Assembly: GCA_023238725.1 (NCBI GenBank)
Contig: CM041534.1
Coordinates: forward strand, 23,434,303-23,498,302
Length of the DNA stretch: 64,000 nucleotides
Reading direction: 5' to 3'
Origin: Scortum barcoo
Lineage: Eukaryota > Chordata > Actinopteri > Centrarchiformes > Terapontidae
Shown: positions 12,769-27,600 of the stretch, in pieces
Position numbering within the stretch: position 1 is the stretch's first letter
Layout of the letters: the number at the start of each line of letters is the position of its first letter
Translations under genes and position numbers: made by a program
Notes under the pieces: model-generated
Seen by the model: only the letters and a program-made list of their open reading frames with translations
What the model was told of the DNA's origin: nothing
The model's database searches: none

Positions 12769-13908
12769 AAATGCTCGTTCAGCAAGAGACCGCCTTGATG
12801 CTGGAAGATAGCATTTGTTCTCCGAGTTGCGCCACATTCCCTCCCCTCTCTGCCTGCATAAATGCACTTTTTATAACAAGGTATCTCCACAAAGGGTTTA
12901 TAAGTCGCAGCTAATGGTTTGATTAATGTTTTATCAATAATTTTAACGATACTCCGGGAAACAAAAGGACAAAAGCAAAAGCAGAGTCTGATTATATTCA
13001 GTTATTAATATTACTATGCTGGTTTCAGGAGATCATTCAGGGGTTGTATGCTAGTCCGGTGTTGTCAGGATGCGAAGGATCAATCCAGCTGACAGTTAAA
13101 AGGTAAGTACATCCCCAAATCCTGCAAGACCTCTCCCTCCCGGCGTATTTTAAAAAATGCATCAGAAAACTGGACTGAATTGTCAAACCCAAGCACACAC
13201 ATACAGGCTGCCTCTGAGCAGAAAAATCACCTGTATTAACATCATATACTCACAAAAATCCATGTGATTATATGTAAATGTAGCGTGAAGTTCCTTTTAA
13301 CTAGAAGAGATGGATTTATACCTTTGATAAAGTTGGCTGTTATATAGGAAAAATATTCATATTAATGTATAAAATATTTCCATTTTATCCAATTTCTTAA
13401 TTAAACTCAACACTGAATTGCCATTTTCAGTAAAATACAAAGAGATTTTATTCAGATGTGTGGGTCAAAAATTAAATCCACAATATTAAATGGAAAAAGA
13501 AAAATCTAAATAAGGGAAGTCAACATGCTCCTTCATTGAATATGCATTAAACTGGAATAAAATGACTTTCTATGCCAGGCAACGTCCTCTTCTCTGTGAA
13601 AAATGCAGACTCACACCTTTCATTGTGCATCTATGCTGCTGCCATCAACTGCACTGCACCTTCATGTTGACTGTGCAGCGACACACTTCCTACATTTTAG
13701 CGAGGCGACAAGCTGGACGCGAACAACATTTTCCCGTTCTAATTCAATAAAAAGTGAACACGCCTGCTCCAGCTTGAGTGGAAGCGAAACTGAAGGAGGT
13801 CAAACAGCAGCATGACAGCGTTGAGCTACTTTTGGACGTTATTCTGTGTTCGGTATAAATGCACCTCTGGAGGGATCAAGGTAAGGGCAAGGGGTAGCTT
13901 ACCGAGTG

Positions 13909-13970
<62 letters not shown>

Positions 13971-14058
13971 CTTTATTGATCTCCAAGAGAAATTCACATT
14001 TCCAGCAGCATGAAAGGTGAAACTTAAGGGCATGGAAGAAGTACAGTAAGGATGCAAA
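12769..14058. repeat. 1.7-kb tandem duplication, copy 2 (311-bp deletion)
   Basis: Second copy, head-to-tail with the first. It lacks the counterpart of 11871-12181 (311 bp; junction at 13582/13583) and has a shorter (GATA)n array. It also carries about 10 extra bases ('gtaagggcaa') before 'ggggtagctt'. The copy runs without a break into the intact body of the Rex1-like LINE, so copy 2 keeps the original right flank. The junction between copies shows 3-bp microhomology ('aaa'). Confidence 0.9.
13911..13970. repeat. (GATA)n microsatellite, short allele in copy 2
   Basis: Fifteen uninterrupted GATA units; on the minus strand these are the (TCTA)n tail of the adjacent LINE. It is one third the length of its copy-1 counterpart. 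Confidence 0.95.
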
Positions 14059-14473
14059 AGAAACTATAATAAAATAAAATAAAATAGAGGGTAAAAGTAC
14101 AAAGTGAAATAACAATAACCGTAGAAAATTAAAAATATGAAATAAAAAAATATGAAATATAAAAAAATAAGCATCTAGTAGTAGTTTTCCTACAAAGGTG
14201 CAGCTGTGCAGAAAGGCAGTGTGGCAGTGTGTTTGACATACAGTTGTGCAGCAGTCAGTTTGTACACACTTGAGTCCGTATATAGATGTGTGTGTGTGTG
14301 TGTGTGATAAAGTGCAAATGTCGTGAGTCCAGGGTGCGTGGTGTGAGTGTGTGGTGAGTCCGGAGCTTGTTTTGAGTTATCGCTCCCCCCGAGTGGTGTT
14401 GTAGAGCCGTATGGCGTGGGGGAGGAACGATCTCCTCAGTCTGTCTGTGGAGCAGGACAGTGACAACAGTCTG

Positions 14474-16240
14474 TCACTGAAGCTGCTCCTCTGCCTGGAG
14501 ATGGCGCTGTGCAGTGGATGACTTAGGATTGTCTATGATGGACAGGAGCCTGTTCAGCGTCCGTCGCTCTGCCACAGATGTCAGGCTGTCCAGCTCTGTG
14601 CCAACGACAGAGCCTGCCTTCCTCACCAGTTTGTCCAGGCGCGCTGCGTCCTTCTTCTTGAGGCTGCCCCCCCAGCACACTACTGCGTACAGGAGGGCGC
14701 TCGCTACCACAGACTGGTAGAAGATCTGTAGCAGCTTCTTGCAGATGTTGAAGGACGCCAGCCTTCTGAGGAAGTACAGGCGGCTCTGTCCTTTCCTGCA
14801 CAGAGCGTCTGTGTTGGCAGTCCAGTCCAGTTTGTCATCCAGCTGCACTCCCAGGTATTTGTAGGTGTGTACCACCTCCACACAGTCCCCTTTGATGATG
14901 ATGACCGGCTCTGGGTGCGGCCTGGGTCTCCTAAAGTCTCCACCACCATCTCCCTGGTCTTGGTGGTGTTGAGGAGCAGGTGGTTGGAGTCACACCATGT
15001 GACGAAGTCCTTGATCAGTTCTCTGTACTCATCCTCCTGTCCACTCCTGATACAGCCCACGATGGCTGTGTCGTCCGCAAACTTCTGTACATGACAGAAC
15101 TCTGACTTGTACTGAAAGTCGGACGTGTACAGGGTGAACAGGACCGGAGAGAGCACAGTTCCCTGCGGTGCTCCTGTGCTGCTGGCCACAGTGTCGGACC
15201 TACAGTCTCCCAGCCTAACATACTGAGGTCTGCCAGTTAGGTAGTCTCTGATCCATGCCACCAGGTGTGATCCAACTCCCATCTCTGTCAGTTTGTCCCT
15301 GAGGAGCAGTGGCTGGATGGTGTTAAAGGCGCTGGAGAAGTCCAAGAATGTAATCCTCACAGCACCACTGCCTCTGTCCAGGTGAGAGAGAGATCGGTGG
15401 AGCAAGAAGATGATGGCATCCTCCAACTCCCGTCTTCTCCCGGTAAGCAAACTGCAGAGGGTCCAAGAGCGTGGTGGGTCTGTGGCCTCAGGTGTTGGAG
15501 CAGCAGCCGTTCCATGGTCTTCATCACGTGCGACGTCAGGGCGACCGGCCTGAAGTCATTCAGCTCACCAGGATGCAGTTTCTTGGGGACTGGAATGATG
15601 CAGGATGTCTTCCACAGCTGGGGAACCCTCCCCTGTCCCAAGCTCAGGTTGAATATGCGCTGGAGGGGGTGTCCCAGCTCCCTCGCACAGGCCTTCAGTA
15701 GTCGCGGCGATACTCCAATCTGGGCCTGCAGCTTTGCTGGGGCGCAGCCTCCTCAGCTCTCCACAGACCTGAGCAGCTGTGATCGTCGTGGATGGTGTGA
15801 GGGGGGGGGGAGGGGAGGTGTCCTCTTTTTTGCTGGTGTCGGCTTGTGGGAGTAGGAGGGTGGGGGCTGCTGTGTTCAGAGGTCTGAATGGGTTAGGGTG
15901 ATCAAACCCGTTAAAGAACTGGTTTAGCTGGTTTGCCCTTCCCACATCCCCCTCAATGGGGGCACCTCTCTTGGAGCTGCAGCCAGTGATGGTCTTCATC
16001 CCCTCCCACACCTCCCTCATGTTATTGTTCTGCATCCTCTGTTCTATTTTCCTTCTGTACTGCTCCTTGGCCTCCCTGAGCTGGAACTCTGAGTTCCTTC
16101 TGTATCTGCTTAATCTCCTGTGTGTCGCCATCTTTAAAGGCCTTCTTCTTCTGGTTCAGAAGGCCTTTGATGTCACTCGTTATCCAGGGCTTGTTGTTAG
16201 CAAAGCATCGTACAGATCTTACTGGAACAACAGTGTCCAT
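14474..16240 (-). pseudogene. reverse transcriptase remnant of the Rex1-like LINE
   Basis: Conserved blocks appear in the expected order but in changing frames. They are a CFANNKPWITSDIK linker block (from about 16200), LRRLRPSKAAGPD (about 15740), LNDFRPVALTSHVMKTMERL (about 15560), and FLDFSSAFNTIQP (about 15345). SSTGAPQGTVLSPVLFTLY and the catalytic FADD box (15070-15081 on the minus strand) follow, then a KYLGVQLDDKLDWTANT C-terminal block (14855-14800). Frame changes fall near 16100, 15640, 15430 and 14880. The protein cannot be made intact, so this copy is dead. Its RT differs clearly from the plus-strand LINE at 567-2540, so two families are present. Confidence 0.85.
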
Positions 16241-18512
16241 ACAGAAGTTAATATAGTCAATAGTGTTGCCGACTCATTAGAGCTGGCAGGATCTGATCAA
16301 ACTGCACTCAGATCTATACAAATGGAGCTTTTCAGAGAAATCGCAATCTCTACAGCGGGAGTGGTGGAGGAGGGGCCGGGTTGGGGGGGTTGACCTTGAT
16401 GAGGGATGGTAAAATAGTGTTTCACAAGAAAGCCATACTGGAAAGCAGACTGAATCTTTGAACAGACTATTAGAGTGCCATTTTTCTGTAATATGCCTCA
16501 CCAGCAGAAAAAGGCGCCTGGAGAATAAAACGTTACAGTAAACAAGTCTGAAACATGACCGCACATTAATGCTGCTGCTTTTCTCTTGTATTTCATAAAC
16601 TAATTGACTGGCAGGGACCTCGCTCTGGATGTTTACAAGGGTTTAAATGAAAAAAACGTTATCTGTGAGCAGTGTCAACAGTGATTTACAGACTCCTACG
16701 TCCATAAAATTAAAAAAAAAAAAACAACCCAACAACAAAAACAAAGTAAGGATTGTTTCATAAAGCAGGAACAAATGAAGTCCACGAGTGAGAGCGCTCT
16801 CTGATTGCATGCGAATCAGTGCGTCACGTAACAAATGAAGCATAGCTGGAAAAACAACAGCGAGGGCAGACACATTTTCATTTTCACCTTTCTGCAGAGC
16901 TATGGAGGATCATTTCCCCACATGCATGTTGGACGTCAGCTTTGGTTGGGAGTATTTTAGGGAATATAACTCGAGAAAAGATGCCAGTTAAAGAAAGAAC
17001 TACACCAGGATGGACACAGTACTTGTGAGGGATTGTGCGTTATGCGTCAAATGAAGAAACATTTGGTCAGTGTAGGATTGATTCATTGCTTTACCCCGAG
17101 TGAGAAAACTCATCGATGATTCAAACACTCTATGTACCACGCTTTTTCCTTGATATCGACTGCTGCCCTTCGCGTCAGAGCACGGCGGCTCAGATCTCAT
17201 TCGCTTTGACGGTAAAAATCAGCTAGCTGTGTGTCATTCCTCCGTCCTTGAGTCTGTGCATGTTATCACCGCTGGGACCGAGTTAGCTCCGTCTTCCCGA
17301 CACTTAACGGAGAGCTGAACCTCGCCGTAATGAGCGTCTGACTTTGAGAGAGCTGGACGGGTACATTAGGAGATGAAAGAACTTCATTTCTACCCTCTAC
17401 TCAATTATAAAACTAAATGCCTGCTGAAAGCTTGGAGGTCCAGATCTAACATCAGTGGGGTTTCTTTCTTCGTTTTAATGTCATTTCAGTGGGTGGAGAA
17501 CACACCAGTCGGCCATTGTGCTTGCCACAAATATTGATTTCTGCTGATGAGGCTGTTTTGCTGTAAGCGACCCGGCACTGTACGCGCAGATTTCATTCAC
17601 TAATGGCAGAGCTTTAAAGTGCTGGAATAAAAAAAAAAAAAGAAAGGAAATCCTGCGGCCATTTTCAGTTCAAAACATACAACATATTACACAATTTTCT
17701 AATCCTACTTTGTTGAATGAAGCTTTACATAAGAGAAAATGAGAGTTTGGGCGACAACATTGGTGTAGTGATCAGGCTGCAACTACAGATTTACCAAACA
17801 AAATGCTGTGGCCAAGTGTTTTTCCATCCTCCGTGACATTTTGTATACATAAACTGTATGTATTTTTATCTTTCTGTCAGTCTCCCCGCCTACACATTGT
17901 GAGGCAGTATTCCCATTTCCACTTTTTTTTCTGTAAATACTCCTCTGGTAGGCGACCAGGACTCTGATATTTAACAACTGCCATGTGAAGTGGTATTTTT
18001 TTGGCTGAAAGTTATTTTACTTTACGTCCGAGAGCAGTCAGCCCACTCTTCCTGGAAAAAAATCGCTGAACACTGAGGGTTTTCTAAGATCTAACGATCA
18101 ATAACCGCTATGAGGTAAAAACTACACGCTGAAGACAGGAAGAAATACTTTGTGCTCACTTACTTTTGTGCTTGCAGGAGTATACTGTAGGTTTAAGACT
18201 AACAAACAATTCAAAAAGGAACTAAGAGACTTGCAGAGACATCATGAGTCACAGCACACACACAGAGATAAGAACCTGCAGGGAGTCAAACCTTTGAAAT
18301 TCACAGCATCAGTTCTTGGAAATGTTGCGATGACGCTGCCTTATTGTTTGGGGCACTGTGTGGGATTTCTGTTCTGCTGCTCTCCTCTGTAAGATAGAGA
18401 TTTCTACCTGGTGGGATGAGAAAAAAATGCTAATCGAGTAGAGATGAAAACGGCGAACGACAAGCTTTTTGGGTTTTTTTTCCCACTCTGTATATTGAAG
18501 TTAGATTTAAAG

Positions 18513-18600
18513 CAGAGGTGGAAAGTAACCAAGTATATTTAGTCAAGTGTGTGCTTTTGAGATACTTCACAAGTTCAGAAGTTATTAACAAAAGGTAAAA
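18513..18600. mobile_element. hAT-like MITE terminal fragment
   Basis: Begins 'cagaggtggaaagtaaccaag', matching by eye the terminus of a non-autonomous hAT-type repeat common in teleosts ('CAGnGGTGGAAnnAAGT..'). The other terminus was not found, so it is a remnant. Confidence 0.4.
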
Positions 18601-21600
18601 TATGTTAACGATGCTGCACTTTATCTATAACACATGAAAATTTTCCTACTTGTTCCATCCATTATCAGTAAAATAATGTATTGGGACTTTTATTTGATAT
18701 AAAAACTTGAAGATTTTTGTTTAAATAAATGTCTGTTAAGTCACTATTTATCTCTGAATGGTGCAGCACAACGGAGATTGAGCCTATGGCCAAACAAACA
18801 AAGAAAAGATCGATCACTTCAGGGGATGAAACTGAAATGAGGTCCAAAAACACATCTGATTATCACAATATCCCCTCTGAATCTACTGTTCACCACCTGC
18901 TTAGCACCAAAAAGACAGAAAGCAAAAGGTGGTGAACGTAGTGGAACATTTAGCAGCTAAAGACACAGATTTCTTTCCCTCAGAGATGGTGGAGACCAAA
19001 AACAGAGCTAGACTGTGAGTATTGTGCTTATATGGCCTGAAATATGACTCCAAATGAATGATAATGTTGCTCTGTAACACTGGATGTAAAAATAAAGAAC
19101 TACTTGAGGAAAAGTTTGCCATATCAACTTGAGAAACAATGATATGTCAGGTTTTTACAACTTGTTTCCACTGGACCCAAAAACTCTGTTATTGCAGGTT
19201 CAGGATCAGGAAGTTTTTCTTCTTCAGCTGCTTTTACGGATAACAGAGAAACAAAAGAGAGTCCTGGGAAACCTCGTCTCTTACAACATTTATTATCTAC
19301 TAACTCGCTTTGCCAGGTAGGTGTTGGAGGACACTCAGCTGCTGCCTGGATTACATCCCTGGAAACATATTTTTTCACTCGTGGGAGTGAAACGTTAGGG
19401 CGTACAGACCGGAGGTCAGGGTGGACGGTCCTCTGAGGAGCTCGACTGTCTGATGCAACCCTCTTTGTTCTTTCGCTGCTTTCCTGCTAAAAAAACATGG
19501 CCGATCCTGCGCTGAAAGCACGTCGAATTACCGACTCACTTAGCCGGAGAACAATAGTTATATTGTGATTCTCTGTGGTTCCCAGCGTGAGCAGAAAAAC
19601 AACTCTGTGCAGCAACATCTGGCTTCATCAGAGGAGTGGAGGCCCTGTGGTGACATTTATAGTAAAATGAGTTAGAGTGAAATGATTGAAGCTATCAAAA
19701 GTGCCTTCCACCACTAATTTACTGCATTGTGTTCAGACACACTGATGAATGATGACTTTCAAAGCATTACAGGGGCCTTTATCGTGCTCACAGGTTGTTG
19801 CCGTCAGTATTAATGCTATTATTGGCAGATAAAATGGATGCACAGCTTGAGCGTGATGTTTTCATGGAGCTGCCCCTCACCAAACGCTATGTTCCATCAA
19901 ACGTTTGCTCACACATCTACTACAAAAGATTGTCTTTACACTGAAGACTGGGGATTTACATTTTAAAGGATTATTGATGTGTTTTTTCATCTTTTTTATG
20001 ATGCACACTCAACTTGTGACTGCTCCTGTTGATGCACTGGAGAACAGCACAAAGGTGCCGGGCTTCGGTATCCTGTTAAACCCTAAATGATGCATAAAAG
20101 AGAGGCGACGCTGCCGCAGATTCCTCAAAGAATCTGTGTGAATCAAAGGGAGCAGCGAGAGGCCGTGGACATCTGTCCGTCCTCACGCTGCTAAAGTACA
20201 GCACAGAATATAAATCAAGACGAGTGACCGTGTGAAATATGAAGCAGGAGAAAGAACAACTGGAGCTAATAGAGTCCCGTAGTCAAATATTTAATCTCTG
20301 CAAGCTGAGAAAAATGCACTTTGGTGGGACTTGAATGGATTTTTACAAGTAAAAAAAAAAAATAGCATGGTCTTTTTATTGACAGTGTGAAAAAGTCACT
20401 GGCGCTACGAAATATTGTAGTGTTCCCAGCATGCATGTGAAGATGCAAAAGCAATTAAGTCAACATTTGCAGAGGACACGGCATATTTATGCTCTTTTTC
20501 AGCTGCAGACGTGAACAAACTGTGAGCTAAAAGCTGCTGTAAATACTGAACTAATGGAGCTTTTCCATGAGCTGAACAAAACACCTACTTTGTTTTCAGG
20601 TTAAACTACAAAGAGAATAAGTCATTCAATAGAGAAGCTGTATTTTTTTATTTCTGATGAAAAATTAACATATTGGACGGCCTTATTGCGAGGAGGTGTC
20701 GTAACATAAGCTCATATTCCCGTGAACGTTCCTGAGCGGTGTGAAGTTCTTTATAAAAAGGCGTTGTTTGGTCCACCAACCTTTTTCTGGTGATGTGAGG
20801 TAAAGTTACAACTCCTCTTCGTTTCACTCCTCGCCCAAAGTGAAGGTTTAGAGGCTGTAAAGTAACACCATCAAGACCGCCCCTGCACTTATTGATAAAA
20901 GTGGATTTTCATGAAAAAAAAAATTTTTTTTGGTTGCGTTTCAGAGTTTTTTAGACCCGTAGCTCCCTAAAATGATGACTCAAGCTCTGCAACGGACGAT
21001 TGGATTTTTTATTTTTTTCTCTGTGATGATATTTTGATGTATTTTATTGGGAGACACAGCATGCATACAAAATGTGCTTTTAATGTGGGACACAACAATT
21101 AAATGCCACATGACACTGAGAGAAATGTTTGATTTGTAATGCCGTGGCATCAGTTTCACCTCATCTGTTAACTGAAGCAGGAATGTTAAATTCAGAACAG
21201 CTGCTTGAAATTTTAATTGTCTAATTTAACTTTACCAAATCTCTTATATCATCATACACACTAGTTCTCAAAATATTTTTAAAACATCATATTTTCTCTG
21301 TTTAAAATGAACATTGTTGGGCTGTAGTCCATCCCAAACTTTAGTTCAAACTGCAACTGCAATGGGAATTAATAAATTGAGGATGTTTCAAGATATATCA
21401 AGATGTGTCACTGTCCGGTAGACGAATAATTGGAAATGCACATTTTCCATCTGTACCCTCAGGAGGTGAGAGCATCCAGATGAACAGTTGGTGGCGCTAA
21501 TTCTTACAGTCCAGTATCATTATCAGTAGCATTAAAGAAGAGGAAGAAGTGAAACACACCGATCATCAAATAGTGGAAAACAATGTGATAGAAATACAGC

Positions 21601-24600
21601 ACTTATATTAATGTGATTATAGTGCAGTGCAGCTGAAACTTGAGTGACATATAAGCCACGTTACATCCAAGTCATGCTGAGTCTATTTCCATTTCCATCA
21701 CATTTAGCTTTTATTGAGATGTGTCAACTTTCAATCTCAGTTTATTGTTTCAGGCATTACCTGCATAATCACCAGCATAATCTACTTTTTCTACAAGCAA
21801 AGTCACATAATGGCTGGCTTTAACCACACCACAGGGGGGTAAGGCAAAGACCATAAGTTATAAGTCTCTGAGTAATTATTGCAGTCAATACCAAACAAAT
21901 CATCTAAAATACCATTTGCAGACTCCAGCTCCACCAGGCAGAGTTAAAACAACAGCTTTTCACCAATAATGAAGCACAGCATTGCTCCCATAAAGATAAA
22001 TCTTTGTATTACAGTGACCTTTCCTCCTTAACTTCTCCTAATATAAATCAAAATATATTAAATTATAATGAAAATAAATGCACTTTCTCTGTAACTTTAG
22101 CCTGAGTGTATAAGCCTGCAGTTGTATGGAGACCATCTGGCAAGACAGACGCCCCCCCCACCTCGAGGAAATCAAATCTACTTTAGCAGAAAACGTAGAC
22201 ACAACACACCTACACAAGGAAATCCTCCTGCCTGCCTGGTATTAATCCAGGTGAGCTCAGCGAGCATTTTCATCCCGACACTTCACTCCGAGGCCACACA
22301 TCGCTGTCCGTGGTCCGTCTGCAGCAGGGCTGCTTTATACTGCTCAGTGAGTTTCTTTCCTCCTGCGGGAGCTGCAACTGAAAGACTGAAATACTAAGCT
22401 GTGGCTTTTCCAAGAGTCCAATGACGCGGGGCAAAGACCTGTTATCGATCCAGCTGAGGTGGGATGCAGAAGCTTTGAAAGAGCATCTTCTCAGGGAGTA
22501 ACAAGAGGATCTCTGAGGAAAGGATCTCTTACAAGAAACTCCTCCATTGGTCCATTGAGAAAATCACAACAAAGACTTTTACTTATTTATACATCACAAA
22601 AACATCTGTAGTACTAAAAGAAAGCGCATACTACTTTATTTTTTAGGTATTATTAAAGATAAAATGTTTCCAACTGGAAACATTATGGAATCAATTAACT
22701 GAAATATGCAGTCTTTTTTTAATTAGGTGCTTTAAAGCTTTTCCAGCAGTACCTTCCAATCAGGAAACTTCCCAGGATACAAACAGAAAAATCAAGGACT
22801 CACTGATTTATTGTCTATTTTACTCCAAAGTGCTGCAGTTAGCTGCAGTAGGGATGAAGCAGGTAATATTAATCAATATATATTCCAGAGTATTTGCACT
22901 AAAGTCATAAATAAAAGACCGTAGTGGCTTTGTGAGCTCAGAAGGAAACTACTGTGTCGTAGCTACAGTAAAACTATCAGACCAAACCAAGCTGCAGTTC
23001 TTATAATGGCCACTAGGTGTTACCTCTAAAAACCTCCATTTTTATTTAGTAAGAATATATTTATAACTTATTAACTTATTGACTGGTCATATAATAAAGG
23101 AACTGGCATTACATGGTTTGTTCACGTCAGTAAACATAGCAATAAAGCATTTTCTCCAATGACCGGTTGGCAAACAGACTAAACATTGATTTTTTTATAT
23201 TATTAAAGCTGCATCAACCAATTCTGGCCACACAGAGCGATATCAGCATTAAATTGGAGGTGTGTTTGTGTCCACATGATGAAAAGACCTCCAATATTCA
23301 CTCTCCTTTAGCAGCTGTATGTTCAGTTTTCTACACCAGCTGATCACTAAATTTGTCTGTCTAAGTTTGGTGCTGAGCGAGTAGCATACAGTCGATTTTT
23401 TAACACCCTTCTTATTAAATCATATAAATATGATCATCAACTTCACTGCAAATGACCGTCAGAGGGAACGATTTTAAGAGCTCTGAAGTTTCATACCCAG
23501 ATATCTTTAATGTGGCCTCATTAAAGTGCACACTCGTGCTTTACACCGAAGAGACAAGAGGCTTAAAATCTATTACTGGTGAATTCAGCTCCCCGTGGAC
23601 GGAGAGCCCACTCACTGTAGTTGTGGTTAAGTTAGTTAAGTTTTGATTCATCTCTCGGTGTGGGCAGAGAAGTGATCAGACACAAGGATTTAATTCAAAT
23701 GAGCCGGGTCTTTGGTGTTTCAGTAAAGAAGCACTCACTTTGCATGCTTTGTGTGATTTAAACTGATAAAAAAAACAAGGATTTTGCATTTTAAACTGAA
23801 GCTTTTAAAAGGCCGCGTATCACCGGTTTAGCGATATTTAAACAAAGTCCCTCAAAGTGTGACAAACTAAAGCAAAGCAAAACATTTTCCCCCGCCGCTG
23901 ACAGCCCCACACACCAAAAGGGATCTGTGTAATAGCTGGCATTATCATTACATAACATGCTTAGTGGGATGAAGGGAGGGCGGAGGCAGAGTTTGTATCT
24001 GATGAAGCAGAACCGCCGCTAACTTAAAAACACTCGACTGTCTCCGTTGAGAGACGGCACCGGTAATAATAACCCATAAAGCGAACAGGCTGACAATCTG
24101 GCCCGCTTTGTTAGTGCTGGGTTAGTCACAGGAAAACATGGGACACTACAGTGAGTCATTACTACTGCATGACAGCTTGCAGATAGACTCTTAATAGGAT
24201 TCGACTGTGCCGGGCACGGCAGCGCTGAAATCAGCCTTTACATTGAAGCGAGCATTACGAGGCTCGGGGGAGGTTTTTGAGTGGATTGATGCGAGCCTCT
24301 GTTTGGGGAAAAAAATAAGGTTTTGGAAACGTCTTTGGGTCTGGGAGAGGCAACAGATGGCTCGACACGCTTCCCTCTCCTCCACCCTTAAAGGGGTAGT
24401 TTTTTTGGGAAATTATCCCATTGGTCAGATACCAAAAGTGTTGACGTGTTTTGGGCTGAATTCGCACCTCAAGTAGCAGCTACTTTGGAGAGTTCAGCTA
24501 AAACAGCACTTTTTTAGAAACTCATCACCCAACAGTGTTTTTGTCAAAGTGTCACAGGAGTAATTTGGGTGTCTGTGTGGTTTTAACTTCAAATTTGGTG

Positions 24601-27600
24601 CTTCAAGTCTTAAAAATATTGTGAGTAATCCTAATGGTCTGACTGTAAATTGGGATGTGCACGACTTCATTTTTAAATTAATATCGAGCTATTCTCCTCT
24701 TGAACCTGACAAGCATTTTTCTTTTTCTGAATCATCAGGTTTGGATAGGTGCCCTCACAAAATCATCCTGTTGGCTTAGAAAGAAAATTTACTTGACTTT
24801 TAAACTCATTACTCAGTTTCCCAGTTTGTTTGAGAATCTCTTTTTTTCAAGACCAGCACAAGTAGAGATGCACCAAACAAACTGTTTCCCTCCAATACAA
24901 TACCAGTTACTCTGAGTACCTGCTGACAGCGAAAACCATTACAGCGTCTATTAATATCCAGTTCTATTAATTAGGTATTAATATTATTAGTTCTGATACC
25001 GAACACATTGATTAGATCAGTCAATCTCTATCGCCAACTGACCCCTGCTTATATAGTTTAACTGTAACTATTTCTATGATATTACATAAAAGTTATGTGA
25101 CATTTATCAGTAATACAGTGTTAGGGTATTGAAAATAGAGTAATGTCAATAGTAATGTCAATACATGTCAGCCCATAAGGAAGAGATCCTTGTAGATTAA
25201 AGGTTCTTCATGCGTGTCAAGTCTGTGCAAAAATGTTTTACTGCCATTATATTATACTGTTAGCCTTTTTTGGTTTTGTTCCATGTTTTTATGGCACCAC
25301 ATGATGTTACGTTTAGCAAAACAATATGAAAACAGGATGTAATTACATGCAATACTACGAACGTACTGCAATTGGTTGGAAACTGTATTTGACCTTTGAA
25401 CTCCTGCAACAACACATCAACACAGAAACAATACTGCCAGACGCTGAACAATATATCATAGGAAACCTTCAGGTGGTTTGCATTGTTCACAATACTTTAA
25501 AAATAAGATATTATGGTATAAATATAGTCGTCTTTGGGCACCTGGAGTCGGGTGTGGTTATCACCCTCAGCCCTTCCTGTGGCGACGAAGGTGACACAGC
25601 GTTGGCACAGATTATCATCGGAAGGCTGATTCTGCAGATATTTTAAAAACTAATTTCCTCCTTGTCTTCATCTGTTAACACCTTTCACACCTTTTTTTTG
25701 TCTAACCTGTATTCATCTGAAAGAGCCAACAAACAGAGTTTTTTATATAATATAATCACTTAATTATCACACATAGAGCACTGGTCAGATAAAAGATGAT
25801 TTCAAAATATTTGATTCGCTTTTGATTAATTAGTGGACTTGCGTCATTGCAGTTGCTTGTTAAATATCACACCGGCTAATCTGTCTTCATTACATTTTTT
25901 AATATAAGATAAAGTGCTGCAATTTAGGGATGTTTGATTGTGGAGAGAAGTCTTACATTGACATTGGGAGATTAGTGGAAACAAACAGGTTTTTATTTCT
26001 TATGCAAAAGTCATTTAACTTTGAAATAATGAATTGTTTGTTCATATTTTGTTAAATGTCAGTCGATCCCTAATTACTCTCTCATGTGTATCACTGTTGA
26101 TTCTTTTGAACTTGTGACCCTTTTTGTCCCCATTTTGTCTCATTTAAGATCCCAAAGATGTGACTTTACACCTTTTTATGAGAAAATTCCTCCACATTTA
26201 GCTGATAAATCCCCCCTTTCCCCATCCTCAGTAACATCTAAATATAAATATTGTTTTGTTGATTTTATTCGCTTTCTCTGACGTGTCATTTTTCTTTGTT
26301 GTTTCAGACACTTCCTTCCTCACCGGTTGACAACTACAAGTGAACACTGTGGTTCACGTCTTGTGCTGAGGAGACGGCAGCGCTGCCAGAGCAAAACACC
26401 TCAGGGGAGACCTGTGTGTGCATACATTACCAACCCCCCAACTCCAAACCAACCTGCACCAGTCCTGTCAACACACATGGCTCTGAGGCTTATCTATCAG
26501 AAACACAAGGGCCTGCTCGGTCATGTGGGTCACGCTGGCTATTTCTCCTGCCGCCCCGGCGGGGACGAGGCCCTCTACAAACAGCCTTTAATTGATGTGG
26601 CAGAGATCCGGAAGTCCATTTGATTTTGATTACCCCCCCGCCACCCCATCGGTGGGAGAGGTGGGACACTTGGCGGGTGATGCACTTTTCCGTTTCAATT
26701 AAAATCAAGGTTGAGTCACTGTGAATCAGAAAGAAAAAATGCCACTGTTATGCAGATTAGCCAGCAGGTTCTTAGCACGAATTGAGACGTCCCTGTGTGA
26801 TTCAGTACACGAGAGACAACGCTGCTGCCACGCTACCCCCCCTCCACCCCAAGAGGAAAAGCATGCAGATACTGGATCAAGTCTCGGGGGGACCATGAAG
26901 AGCCAATTTGGGGCAGCGCTGGCTCTTTTAAATCACAAACAAGAGGAAGAAGAGAGTTCATTTCTCTTACATTTCGGAGTGGGGGGGGGAGTTACGTCTC
27001 TGAAGCTGCTTTTTGAAAGACGGTCAAACAAATTTTAACCGAAGCAGCTTTTTCATTCGTATCTTTCTGCACCGCCAGGGAGGGAGAAATGACTTTACCT
27101 CAGTGCGTGACTCGTGTGTGTGTGTGTGATGGGATGAGGTTCGCAAGTGTGTGAAAAAACTTCCCCAACCAACTCTCCGAGATGAAACAAACACGAGCTA
27201 ACTTGATAAGACAAAAGAAGGAAGTGCTTATAAAATCTATTTCCACTATATTTATTCTTCAGAGTGTGTTTCCGTCCAGTGGAGGCTTTTATGACTGCAA
27301 AACTGATACCACATGTTCCCGGCTTTTATGGTGCATTTTTATCAAATAGCCTCGGTTTCAGATGGCCCTCAGCAAGTCTCTCGACGCTGCACATTATGGG
27401 AGCATCTTGCATCATAAAGAACAACACCAATCTGTGATGTCTGCTGTGTATGCTCAGATATATTTGTCTTTGCATTTGGATTATATTCATTAATGCTCTT
27501 ACATTTGTTTGCTTTACAAGGTCTTAACATCAGAAAATGAATATCCACCGTAAAAACTGATTTTCTCCTTCACCAACAAACCCAAGCACACACAAATAAA

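Larger units (their letters stand above)
13911..16285 (-). mobile_element. Rex1-like non-LTR retrotransposon, 5'-truncated
   Basis: Read on the minus strand, the element runs from the EN-RT linker (about 16285-15750) through RT (about 15640-14900) and the C-terminal domain to a ~440-bp 3' UTR. It ends in 'gatcaataaagta' plus (TCTA)n. A 3' UTR ending this way is typical of fish Rex1-type elements; the clade was named by eye only. A (TG)n run sits in the 3' UTR at 14287-14306. The endonuclease is absent. The left 85 bp were copied into 12686-12768 by the tandem duplication. Confidence 0.85.

Noticed and set aside
22122..22397. 91-codon plus-strand open frame in a locally GC-richer stretch
   Set aside because: No domain or splice context was recognised, and proline-rich chance frames are common in such sequence.
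25326..25646. 106-codon plus-strand open frame
   Set aside because: Not recognised, no splice sites or start context supporting it, composition like the surrounding intronic DNA.
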